NCBI GenBank assembly: GCA_963770545.1
Contig: CAVYQF010000034.1
Span: forward strand, 124,001-188,000
Direction of reading: 5' to 3'
DNA length: 64,000 nt
DNA from: RYN-230 sp963770545
Lineage (GTDB): Bacteria; Actinomycetota; Actinomycetes; Streptosporangiales; Streptosporangiaceae
The stretch's first letter is position 1; every line of letters begins with the position of its first letter. The position numbers were made by a program, and so were the translations under genes. This document shows positions 15,981-23,276 of the stretch, piece after piece. The notes under the pieces are model-generated. The model saw only the letters and a program-made list of their open reading frames with translations, made no database searches and had not been told where the DNA came from.

Positions 15981-16946
15981 GTGGGCGATCGCAGCGGAGT
16001 CGGCCTGGTTGAATGCACCATCCTCGAAGCGCTGGACTCGCTGGGTGCCCGGCCCAGGCGGCACCGCAGGAGCGCGAAGGTGCTGGATGCGGTGGAGGAG
16101 CGTATCGGGCTCGCCCCCGGATACGCCTACGAGGTGCTCCTCGACCTGGCCCGGCCGTGGCAGATGCCCCTACTGCTGGTGGATGGCGAGGGCAACTTCG
16201 GCACGCGCGGGAACGATCCGGCCGCGAATTACCGCTACACCGAGGCTGGCCTGTCCCGGGCTGGGGAGGTGGTGCTCGCGGCCGAGCACCGGGACCTGGC
16301 CCCGGTCCCGGTGGGGCTGATCAACGGCAACGTCTACCGGGAGGGCCTCAGGCCGCCATTTCGCCCGCTGGCGATCATCGAGGCGCTCCGTGAGGTCATC
16401 CGGCGGCCCAGGGTGGCTGGCACGGAGCTGACCAGCATCGTCGGCCCACCCTGCTTCCTCGGCGGCTGCACGGTCGCCGGGGACTTCGCGGCCGTGACCG
16501 CGGGGCGGCCGACCACCCTGAGGCTGGAAGCCGGGGTCACGGTGAGCGATGACCACCGCCACGTCCTCATCCGGAACTTCCCGCCCAACGCCAACCCCGA
16601 CGAGGTCGCGCATACCCTGGCCGACCGGGCCAGGGCACGCGCCTGGGCGGCGGAGCATCCCGGCCTGTACGGGCGTACTCACCTGCCGCTGGCGGACCTG
16701 CGCGACGAGTCATCAGAACGCCACGGTGATCTCCTGGTCTGCGTGCCCTCGGAAGGGACGACCGCGGCTGAGCTGCGCGAGCAGCTGATAAAGGTCTACG
16801 GCGTGTACACCACCGTGCCGGTGGATCTGCCCCGGCCGCTGCCGGTCATGCTCAGGAACTGGGTCAAGGCCCACGCGGCCGAGGACCTGCGGACCAGCCT
16901 GGCGGCCCTGGAGACCGCCGTCCGGAGCCAGCCGGACCGCAGCTGA
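15981..16946 (+). CDS. Reduced GyrA/ParC-like type II topoisomerase core protein
   Basis: 321 aa with clear colinear similarity to the GyrA breakage-reunion core. RRSAKVLDAVEE and LDLARPWQMPLLLVDGEGNF correspond to the GyrA segment around the active site. NDPAANYRYTEAGLS contains the Arg-Tyr of the catalytic AAMRYTE motif (R85-Y86). Later TELTSIVGPPCFLGG matches the GPDFPT region, HVLIRNFPPNAN the HEIPYQVN strand, and ADLRDESSERHGDLLVCVP the LRDES..G..IVIE segment. The HPHGD histidines are replaced (IGLAPGYA), and the coiled-coil gate and beta-pinwheel CTD are absent (GyrA is ~830 aa). No GyrB partner is nearby. Function unknown; it may be an interfering decoy, an accessory nuclease or a regulator. 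Confidence 0.8.
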   Translation: MGDRSGVGLVECTILEALDSLGARPRRHRRSAKVLDAVEERIGLAPGYAYEVLLDLARPWQMPLLLVDGEGNFGTRGNDPAANYRYTEAGLSRAGEVVLAAEHRDLAPVPVGLINGNVYREGLRPPFRPLAIIEALREVIRRPRVAGTELTSIVGPPCFLGGCTVAGDFAAVTAGRPTTLRLEAGVTVSDDHRHVLIRNFPPNANPDEVAHTLADRARARAWAAEHPGLYGRTHLPLADLRDESSERHGDLLVCVPSEGTTAAELREQLIKVYGVYTTVPVDLPRPLPVMLRNWVKAHAAEDLRTSLAALETAVRSQPDRS

Positions 16947-17055
16947 GCAGCAGGGAACGTCATACTTGCGGTCAATGACGGGCCCATCTCGCGGGTGGTG
17001 ATGCGGAGGCCCGGGCTCGGCGCTTTGGTGGGGGGCAGGTGTCCCTCGGCAACGG

Positions 17056-17081
17056 CGGACAGCCCCTCGCGGGGCTGTCCG
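17056..17081. terminator. Bidirectional hairpin terminator
   Basis: CGGACAGCCCC (17056-17066), loop TCGC, GGGGCTGTCCG (17071-17081): 11-bp perfect arms. It lies between the convergent GyrA-like gene and the winged-helix gene at 17103, with nothing else in the 156-bp gap. Confidence 0.8.
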
Positions 17082-17102
17082 GGAAGACCGGGCTGGGGCC
17101 GT

Positions 17103-17402
17103 TTACAGGCCGCCGAGCAGGTCGCGCAGGGCCTGGGTGTAGGTGCCGAGTGCTGCCCGGCCCTGGCCGGTGAGAGCGACCGTGGTAATGGACACGGTCC
17201 CGTTCCGGGTCTTCTCGCTGCTGATGTAGTCGGCTTCTTCGAGCTTGCGCAGGTGGATGATCAGGTTGCCGGGGGTGAGCCCGATCATGTCCTGCAGGCG
17301 GGTGAAGGAGAGCGTGTCGCCATCGGGCAGGGCCGCGAGCGTCGCGACGATCTTCAGCCGGGTGGGCACGTGGATCAGCGGGTCCAGGGCGTCGTCGCTC
17401 AT
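17103..17402 (-). CDS. MarR/ArsR-type winged-helix regulator (transcriptional regulator of the HTH_34/DUF2087-like small class)
   Basis: 99 aa single-domain winged helix: HVPTRLKIVATLAALPDGDT, LSFTRLQDMIGLTPGNLIIH (HTH), LRKLEEADYISSEKT and a GTVSITTVALTGQGR wing. It has the form of small PadR/ArsR-like regulators that pair with membrane proteins. Its ATG lies 1 nt downstream of the stop of the membrane protein gene, so the two are one operon. The three matching 17-bp operators upstream of that operon are its probable binding sites. Confidence 0.88.
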   Translation of the reverse strand: MSDDALDPLIHVPTRLKIVATLAALPDGDTLSFTRLQDMIGLTPGNLIIHLRKLEEADYISSEKTRNGTVSITTVALTGQGRAALGTYTQALRDLLGGL

Positions 17403-17403
17403 G

Positions 17404-18048
17404 TCAGGCCGTCATCTGGCGCTGCCGCCGGGCGACGGAGGCAGCCTGGCCCAGGAGCACGGCGCACAGGCCCACGCCGGCCACCGCCCACGACCCGGCC
17501 GGTCCGGCGAACGCCCCCGCGACGCCGGTGGCGGCGATCGCGAGTCCCGTGATGGACCCGCGCCAGCCTTCCCGTCGCCCCATGACGGCGGCCCAGGCCA
17601 GGCCGGGGACGATCAGCACCGTGGTGGGGTACCAGGCAAAGCTCGCCCCGGCGGAGGACAGGGCCCACATGAGCAGGGGCACGACGGCCCAGGACAGGGT
17701 AAGGACGATGATCTCGACCGGGTGCCACCGGGTCTTGCCGCGGACCCCGGCCATCGCGTGCTCACGGACCCCGACGGTGGCAGCGAAGTTCAGGATGACG
17801 AACGCGACCAGGATGGGGATGTCCGCGCCAGTCGGGCCCTTGTAGGGGTGTTGTCCGCGCACGGTGAGCCAGATCGCGCCGAGGGCGGCCAGCACCGCGA
17901 CCCCCCTGGTGGCCAGGAGCCAGGGCGGGGAGGGTGCCAGCTTGCGGCGGGCCTGCTGGGTGGTCTGGTCCAGCAGGGCAGCAGCCTGCTGGGGATCGAA
18001 GTTGCCGTCGTGGCCGGCGGAGGCGGTGGTGTCCGGTGTGGGGTTCAT
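17404..18048 (-). CDS. Multi-pass membrane protein of the winged-helix operon
   Basis: 214 aa with ~6 hydrophobic segments: LATRGVAVLAALGAIWLTV, IPILVAFVILNFAATVGV, IIVLTLSWAVVPLLMWAL, TVLIVPGLAWAAVMG and two near the C-terminus. The cytoplasmic N-terminus contains FDPQQAAALLDQTTQQARRK, conserved in actinobacterial proteins paired with small winged-helix regulators. Start ATG 18048 with GGGAG at 5 nt; the open frame runs to 18063. First gene of an operon whose second gene is the regulator; three palindromic operators precede it. No transport motif recognised, function unknown. Confidence 0.75.
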   Translation of the reverse strand: MNPTPDTTASAGHDGNFDPQQAAALLDQTTQQARRKLAPSPPWLLATRGVAVLAALGAIWLTVRGQHPYKGPTGADIPILVAFVILNFAATVGVREHAMAGVRGKTRWHPVEIIVLTLSWAVVPLLMWALSSAGASFAWYPTTVLIVPGLAWAAVMGRREGWRGSITGLAIAATGVAGAFAGPAGSWAVAGVGLCAVLLGQAASVARRQRQMTA

Positions 18049-18065
18049 GGTGTCTCCCTTCACTG

Positions 18066-18141
18066 ACTCTATGCCATAAAGTAGACGCTGCTTTATGGCG
18101 CAAAGTCAAGGGTTCGGGCCTAGGACTTTATGACGTAAAGT
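18066..18141. promoter_or_regulatory. Cluster of three 17-bp inverted-repeat operators
   Basis: Sites ACTCTATGCCATAAAGT (18066-18082), GCTTTATGGCGCAAAGT (18090-18106) and ACTTTATGACGTAAAGT (18125-18141) share the consensus ACTTTATGNCGTAAAGT, the last being nearly a perfect palindrome. They are AT-rich islands directly upstream of the membrane-protein/regulator operon. Inferred autoregulatory operators overlapping its promoter. Confidence 0.82.
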
Positions 18142-18250
18142 CAGGCGGCCCGCAGGCGGCGCGATGGAGTCAGTCCGACGCAGTCAGACGGGACGCAAGG
18201 ACCCGGCCCTGCAGATCATGGGAGCCGGGAAAGCCTGGCGCGGCTGGCGG

Positions 18251-18925
18251 CTAACCGGCCGGCGGGGCCGCCGCGATCACGCCCGAGCTGAGGCCGTTCA
18301 GGACCATCTCGGTGAACGTCCGGCCGATCTCGGCCGCGGGCGGCATGCCGCTGGCTCCCTCGCGGTACCAGCGGTGCGTCCAGTTGACCATGCCGATGAG
18401 GCCGAAGGCGATAACCCGGGCCGGCCCCACGGCTCGGATGGAGCCGTCCTCGAAACCCGACTCGACGATCCCGATGACCGCGTCGTCGTACCGCTTCTTG
18501 ATCACCGTCATCTGTCGCGCCCAGGCGGACCGGCCATCGGCGACCTTGCTCAGGTCCTCCTGGATGTACACGAACAGGTAGGGGTAGTGGGCCGAGTACG
18601 ACGCCATCAGCGCGGTGATCAGGATGCCCAGCTTGTCCACCGCGGTGCCCGCGCCGTCCCGGATGGCCTCGGCCTGCTGGGCGTTGGCTTCGGCGGCGTC
18701 CCGGACGATCTCGTGGAGCAGCTCTTCCTTGCTGCCGATGTAGTAGTAGAGCGACGCACGGTCGGTGCCCAGGCTCTCCGCGACGTCGGCGAGGCTCGCG
18801 CCGCGGAACCCCTTCTCGCGGAAGATCTGGGCGGCCGTGGCGATGATCTCGGCCCGGCGCTCAGCGTAGGCCGCGCCTCCCTCGGCGAGGGCGGCGGCTC
18901 GTCGGCGGCCGATACCGCTCTGCAT
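18251..18925 (-). CDS. TetR-family transcriptional regulator
   Basis: 224 aa. N-terminal HTH: RAEIIATAAQIFREKGFRGA, SLADVAESLGTDRASLYYYI, GSKEELLHEIV, the TetR signature. The all-alpha C-terminal ligand domain includes DLSKVADGRSAWARQMTVIK and a GLIGMVNWTHRWYREGA segment typical of the TetR_C fatty-acid/CoA-sensing subgroup (KstR2/FadR-like). ATG 18925. It is divergent from remnants of acetoacetyl-CoA synthetase and other genes at 19.1-19.8 kb. A 6-4-6 palindrome at 19081 is a possible operator. The original target genes may have decayed. Confidence 0.92.
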   Translation of the reverse strand: MQSGIGRRRAAALAEGGAAYAERRAEIIATAAQIFREKGFRGASLADVAESLGTDRASLYYYIGSKEELLHEIVRDAAEANAQQAEAIRDGAGTAVDKLGILITALMASYSAHYPYLFVYIQEDLSKVADGRSAWARQMTVIKKRYDDAVIGIVESGFEDGSIRAVGPARVIAFGLIGMVNWTHRWYREGASGMPPAAEIGRTFTEMVLNGLSSGVIAAAPPAG

Positions 18926-19080
18926 TCGCGCGTCCCATTCTTGTGCTGCGCAGCGCCCCCGGCGCGCCCGGAGACACGGGTTCTAGCCCAGTATCGCTGA
19001 CGGCCATGGTCTCATGCCGGGGTGCCGGAGTCGCCGTCCCGCGGGCGCGCCCGTGTCGGGCCACCCGCCAGCCAGGTTAG

Positions 19081-19096
19081 TCAACGTAAGCGTTGA
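19081..19096. promoter_or_regulatory. Palindrome TCAACG-TAAG-CGTTGA, possible TetR operator
   Basis: Perfect 6-bp arms with a 4-nt spacer. It lies 155 bp upstream of the TetR gene and just before the acetoacetyl-CoA synthetase remnant on the other strand, the position expected for a divergent TetR-target promoter. Confidence 0.5.
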
Positions 19097-19101
19097 TTTC
19101 G

Positions 19102-19361
19102 GGGTGACGCCCAGCCTTACTGGAGAGACCATCGCCCGCACCCGGGGCCTGCTACGAGATCAGCTCTCGCCGCGGCACCAACCCGACCTGGCCCGGCAGA
19201 TCGCCGTCATCCCGCGTACGCTGACCGGCACACGGATGGAGGGTGCCGGTGAAACGCGCGCTGCTGGATCCTGCCGCGGCCGCGCCCGGCGGGCCCGGCG
19301 GCCTGGATGACTTCCGGGCCCTCGCCCGCCAGCCGGCTGCCGAGGCTGCGGCCAGGGAGAA
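19102..19361 (+). pseudogene. Acetoacetyl-CoA synthetase-like, C-terminal remnant with frameshift
   Basis: Reads TRGLLRDQLSPRHQPDLARQ and AVIPRTLTGTRME in one frame. It then continues after a frameshift near 19240 as VPVKRALLDPAAAAPGGPGG and LDDFRALARQPAA. This is the order found at the end of acetoacetate-CoA ligases (SPRHVPD, IPRTLTGK, LEVPVKR). The ~550-residue N-terminal part is absent. It runs without a gap into the MBL remnant. Confidence 0.65.
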
Positions 19362-19766
19362 TTCACCATCACCCTGTCGATCGGGTTCGAGCCGGTACTG
19401 TCGGACGATCCGCTCGGCGCGTTCCTGGGCTCGCTGACCCTGATGCGGGAGCGGCCGGACGCGCGTTTGCTGCCCGCGCACGGGCCGGTCACCGGGAGTG
19501 CCCACGCGCGGGTGGACGAGCTCATCGCGCACCACGGCGCCCGGCTCGACGAGACCGAGGCGGCCATTCTCGGCGGCGCCCAGACCGCCAGTGAGGCCGC
19601 GGCCCGGCTGCGCTGGACCCGCCGAGACCGGGCGCTGGACGACCTCGACCCGTTCAACCAGATGCTCGCCATTACCGAGACCGCCGCGCACCTGCAGCTG
19701 CTGGCCGCGCAGGGCCGGGTGACCAGGCACGAGGCCGACGGGCTGCGCTACTACCTGCCCGCCTGA
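19362..19766 (+). pseudogene. MBL-fold hydrolase, C-terminal remnant
   Basis: The frame from FTITLSIGFEPVLSDD through LGSLTLMRERPDARLLPAHG (GH of the metallo-beta-lactamase site) and VDELIAHHGARLDETEAAIL matches the C-terminal half of LACTB2-like MBL hydrolases, including the winged-helix tail (LAITETAAHLQLLAAQGRV). The HxHxDH metal motif and N-terminal half are missing, replaced by the acetoacetyl-CoA synthetase remnant. An ATG at 19443 could start a 107-residue product, but it would lack the active site. The 3' end overlaps the convergent SRPBCC-YCII gene. Confidence 0.7.
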
Positions 19767-20608
19767 AACATGACCTGCCAGGGGCGCACCGTGACGGTGA
19801 AGAACCCGCCCGCGACGCTGCTGTCGTCCTTGGTGGCCAGTTCGGTGGCCCAGTCGAGCTGTCCCGTTCCGGGCAGCCGCAGAATGGTCATGCCCTCACC
19901 CGGCACATCGGTCAGCGGGCCGGCTGCGACCAGGTAGCCCGCGTCCCGCATCCGGGTCAGGAAGGCCACGTGCTCGGCGAACCTCGGGTCCCCGAACAGC
20001 GCGGCCCCCTCCGGGGCGGCCGGGCCGGGGCGGTGCAGCAAGGCCACCCACGTCTCCCCGCCCTCATCCGGGCCAGCGCCGGCGGCGCCGCTCCCGGCCG
20101 GGCTGCCCCCTTCCAGGGTGCTCTCGCCCAGGGTGCTCTCGTCCTGTTCGTGGTGGGCCACGTGGTCGCGATACGTGCCGAGGACCACGGGCCAGCCCTG
20201 CTCATACTCGGTGCGGGCCTCGACCGGATCCGCGAACCTCTCCCAGCCGGTGTGCGTGAGTGTGACCAGCGTCTGGGCGTCCGCCCGGGTGAAGGTGACC
20301 TCGACGTGGGTGGCCTGGTCCGGCGGGCCGCCCGGATGCCAGCTGAACGCGAGGGCGGCCGCCGGTTCCCAGAGGTAGGCCGTGCCCCACACGGCGGCGT
20401 CGCCGCTGGCCGACCGCTCCACGATCTGCCCGTCGGCGAACCCGACCGTGCCCCCGGGCCCGAAGACGCTCAGGTCCTCCAGCGGCCACCACTGGCCGAT
20501 CCGCTCGGTGAACACCGCGAACGCGGTGGCCGGGTCCGCGTCGACCAGGATTTCCCGGCGGATCGGCGGTACATGGCCAGGCGGCGCGGCGGGCGGGTCG
20601 GTGCTCAC
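19751..20608 (-). CDS. SRPBCC (AHSA1-like) - YCII-domain fusion protein
   Basis: 285 aa. The N-terminal half is an AHSA1/SRPBCC ligand-binding fold: IRREILVDADPATAFAVFTE, RIGQWWPLEDLSVFG, WEPAAALAFSWHPGG, HVEVTFTRADAQTLVTLTHT. The C-terminal ~95 residues are a YCII-related ferredoxin-like domain (VALLHRPGPAAPEGAALFGD, HVAFLTRMRDAGYLVAAGPL). The linker contains a doubled GESTL unit from a 15-bp duplication. GTG 20608 follows GGAGGA at 6 nt; the longer open frame to 20863 has no fold. Both domains bind small molecules; role unknown. Confidence 0.85.
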   Translation of the reverse strand: MSTDPPAAPPGHVPPIRREILVDADPATAFAVFTERIGQWWPLEDLSVFGPGGTVGFADGQIVERSASGDAAVWGTAYLWEPAAALAFSWHPGGPPDQATHVEVTFTRADAQTLVTLTHTGWERFADPVEARTEYEQGWPVVLGTYRDHVAHHEQDESTLGESTLEGGSPAGSGAAGAGPDEGGETWVALLHRPGPAAPEGAALFGDPRFAEHVAFLTRMRDAGYLVAAGPLTDVPGEGMTILRLPGTGQLDWATELATKDDSSVAGGFFTVTVRPWQVMFQAGR

Positions 20609-20700
20609 GGTGTTCCTCCTCGGATGGACCGTCGCCAGGCCTCCCGGCGCGGGCGGGCAGGCGTTCGGAGTACCCGCGCAACCCGCTGTCATCCTCGCAT

Positions 20701-21675
20701 TCAGGCCTTCTTGGCCCGGCTGGGCGCGACCCGCGGCGGCTCGCCGGGCTGCTTCGGGTACACCGGCGGCCAGGGCGCGTCCAGCAGGCCGGCCGCGAGA
20801 TCCCGTTCGCTCATGGCCAGCAGCGGCTCCAGCGACTGAGGCGCGTCGTTCATCTGCTGCCACGGGTCACCGAGGCCGGCCAGCCGCCCGGACATGGTCG
20901 CCACCGTGAACTGGTCCGGGTGGATCTCGTCGAGCTCCGCCCAGGCCAGCGGGGTAGACACCTGCGCGCCGGGCCGGGCCCGGACCGACCACGCACCGAA
21001 GACCGTCTTGTGCGGTGCGTTCTGGTTGTAGTCCACGAACACCCGCTGGCCCCGTTCCTCTTTCCACCACGCGGCCGTGATGAGGTCGGGCCGCCGCCGT
21101 TCCAGTTCCCGGGCCACGGCCACGGCGGCCGCGCGGACCTGATAGGAATCCCAGCGTGGCTCGAGCCGGACGTACACGTGCAGGCCACGGTTCCCGGTCG
21201 TCTTGAGATAACCGGTGATACCGGCCTCGGTGAGGAGCCGTCGCAGCTCGCGGGCGGCCTCGCGGATCTGGGGGAACTCCACGCCGGGGGTCGGGTCGAG
21301 GTCGATCCGCAGCTCGTCGGTGTGGCCCGGGTCGTCGGCCAGGTAGGGCCAGACGTGAAAGCCCAGGCAGCCCAGGTTCACCGCCCACAGCACGTGGTCG
21401 GTGTCCGCGGCCACCAGGGCCTGCGACGTGGTGCCGTTGGGCGTGGCCACCGTGGTGGTCTGCAGCCAGTCCGGCGCGTTCTTGGGGACCCGCTTCTGGA
21501 AGAACGAGGGGCCCCCTGCCCCCTCCGGGAACCGCTGCAGGAGCACCGGCCGGCCGCCCATGGTCCGCATCAGCGGCCCGGCGACGCGCAGGTAGTGCTC
21601 GGCCAGATCAGCCTTGGTCTCACCCCGCTCGGGAAAGAGCACCTTGTCCGGGTGGGTGATGAGACCGCTGCGCAT
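20701..21675 (-). CDS. LigD-type archaeo-eukaryotic primase-polymerase (PolDom)
   Basis: 324 aa corresponding to the polymerase domain of LigD. It fills gaps with (ribo)nucleotides in non-homologous end joining. Motif I is the Mg-binding DLDP (D125/D127 in RIDLDPTPG), motif II is KTTGNRGLHVYV, and motif III is the region with VFVDYNQNAPHKTVFGAWSV. The N-terminal THPDKVLFPE is diagnostic, and EIHPDQFTVATMSGRL ends the fold. Full length for a stand-alone PolDom. With the PE gene at 6067 it shows split LigD modules; Ku and ligase are outside the window. It is divergent from the DinB-like gene. Confidence 0.93.
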   Translation of the reverse strand: MRSGLITHPDKVLFPERGETKADLAEHYLRVAGPLMRTMGGRPVLLQRFPEGAGGPSFFQKRVPKNAPDWLQTTTVATPNGTTSQALVAADTDHVLWAVNLGCLGFHVWPYLADDPGHTDELRIDLDPTPGVEFPQIREAARELRRLLTEAGITGYLKTTGNRGLHVYVRLEPRWDSYQVRAAAVAVARELERRRPDLITAAWWKEERGQRVFVDYNQNAPHKTVFGAWSVRARPGAQVSTPLAWAELDEIHPDQFTVATMSGRLAGLGDPWQQMNDAPQSLEPLLAMSERDLAAGLLDAPWPPVYPKQPGEPPRVAPSRAKKA

Positions 21676-21795
21676 GGTGTCTGCTTCCTGGGCGGGAACC
21701 GTCTGACCAGGCTACAGAGCGGCTGCGCGCGGGCTGAGGATGCCCGGCCGGACAGCCAGCGGTGAGTCCGGCGGCCCGGCGACGTCCTACTCAGC

Positions 21796-22395
21796 ATGAG
21801 CGACAACAAAGTGGATCTCACGCCCGCGGCGCACCGGCTGGCTGACCTCGTCGCCCGGGTCAGGGACGACGAGCTGAACGGCCCGACGCCCTGCCCGGCG
21901 TACACCCTCGGTGACCTGATCGAGCACATCGGCGGACTGGCGGTGGCGTTCCGGGCCGCGGCAGAGAAGGACACCGCCAGCCCGCGGGTCGGCGAGCCGC
22001 CCCCCGGGGACGTCGCCCGGCTGGAGGCCAGCTGGCGGGAGCGGATCCCGGCCGACCTCGCCGAGCTGGCGGAAGCCTGGGCGGAGCCGGACGCGTGGGC
22101 CGGAATGACCCGGATCGCCGGGCAGGACCAGCCCGCGGAGATCGTCGGCCTCGTCGCCGCGGACGAACTGGTCGTGCACGGCTGGGACGTGGCCCGCGCC
22201 ACCGGGCAGCCCTATTCCGCCGAACCAGAGCTGCTGGACGCGGCACAGACCTTCCTGGGTTTCTTCGCCAGCCCGGACGCTCCCGCGGGACCCGAGGTCA
22301 CCTTCGGCCCGTCGCGGCCGGTGGCCGACGGCTCGCCGCAGCTGGACCGGGTGGTGGCCCTGGCCGGCCGGGACCCGGGCTGGGCCGCCGGCTGA
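21796..22395 (+). CDS. TIGR03086-type maleylpyruvate isomerase N-terminal (DinB-like) protein
   Basis: 199 aa four-helix DinB/MDMPI fold. LADLVARVRDDELNGPTPCP, YTLGDLIEHIGGLAVAF carries the helix with one metal-ligand His, and ELVVHGWDVARATGQP carries the other His, a pattern of the TIGR03086 group of mycothiol-dependent or metal-binding enzymes in actinobacteria. ATG 21796 without a strong Shine-Dalgarno. Probably a mycothiol S-transferase; substrate unknown. Confidence 0.9.
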   Translation: MSDNKVDLTPAAHRLADLVARVRDDELNGPTPCPAYTLGDLIEHIGGLAVAFRAAAEKDTASPRVGEPPPGDVARLEASWRERIPADLAELAEAWAEPDAWAGMTRIAGQDQPAEIVGLVAADELVVHGWDVARATGQPYSAEPELLDAAQTFLGFFASPDAPAGPEVTFGPSRPVADGSPQLDRVVALAGRDPGWAAG

Positions 22396-22472
22396 CCCAG
22401 CAGACGCGATGACTCCACGACGTGGCACAGCCGCCCGGCGCAGGGGCCCGGGCGGCTGTGCGAGGATCGGCG

Positions 22473-22658
22473 ATGGCCGGCCGTCTGTCGTCGAAGGCCG
22501 TGATCGTCACCGGCGGCTCGACCGGGATCGGCCGGGCGGTCGCGGAGCGGCTCGTCGCGGAGGGTGGCGCGGGCGGGGTGAACGCTCGATTATCAATAAC
22601 GCCTCTATCGGCGGAGTCCGTGGCATCCCGGGACCGCCGGTGGTTCCGAGTCCGGTGA
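22473..22658 (+). pseudogene. SDR N-terminal remnant
   Basis: MAGRLSSKAVIVTGGSTGIG, then RAVAERLVAEGG is an ordinary SDR start, but after ~30 residues the frame leads into unrelated sequence and stops at 22658. No NAG, YxxxK or C-terminal parts follow in frame. Confidence 0.75.
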
Positions 22659-22668
22659 GCCGATCGCG

Positions 22669-23136
22669 CTAGTTTCCGGTCAGGACGGAACCACCGTCGA
22701 CCGTGAGCACGGTCCCGGTGACGAAGCGGTTCTCCATCAGGTAGAGGTGCGTCGCGGCGATCTGGTCCGCTTCGCCGACCGTCTCGGTGAGCGTTCGCCC
22801 GGCCAGGCTCGCGAACAGCGCTTCACGTTGCGGCTCGGGAATCGGGTCGCCACACCGGCGGCGAGATCACCCCTGGCCGGACCGCATTGACGCGAATGGG
22901 GGCCAGTTCGACGGCTAGGCCTCTGGTCAGGCCCTCGATGGCGCTGGCCCCGCTGGCCGCGAGCGCGGCACCAGGCGTCGGCCGGACAGTTGCCGGGCCG
23001 CATCGAGGGTCAGGTCCTTCAGCGGCCGCTGAGCCAGCGCGTCACCGGCGGTGTGCTGCCGCGCAGCGCGGGCGGTAGCCAGTCCCATTCCTGAACTGCC
23101 GCCGATGATGACCACGCGCTGGTCAGTAAGAGTCAC
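22669..23136 (-). pseudogene. SDR oxidoreductase, frameshifted and internally deleted
   Basis: It begins MTLTDQRVVIIGGSSGMGLA at 23136 and the first frame stops at 22927. In other frames the 3' part is recognisable: LAVELAPIRVNAVRPGVIS, an alanine/arginine stretch, ATHLYLMENRFVTGTVLTVD and GGSVLTGN with TAG at 22669. The central segment with Ser/Tyr/Lys is missing and at least two frame changes are needed. The 10-bp inverted repeat CGGTGGTTCC/GGAACCACCG at its 3' end comes from two opposed SDR ends. Confidence 0.75.
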
Positions 23137-23276
23137 AGTCCATCCTCCGGTGTCATTCTCCCGCTACCTCGCAGGCAAGCGTCGTACGTGGCTTCGCCGG
23201 GTCAGGCGAAGCGCATCTCAGGGTCGGGAGCAGGATCCGGCTAGCATGCTCTGGTGAGCCGAGGCGGGTCAGCCCC

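Noticed and set aside
19243..19437. Separate small gene of 64 aa
   Set aside because: Its useful part is the frameshifted continuation of the acetoacetyl-CoA synthetase remnant, not an independent protein.
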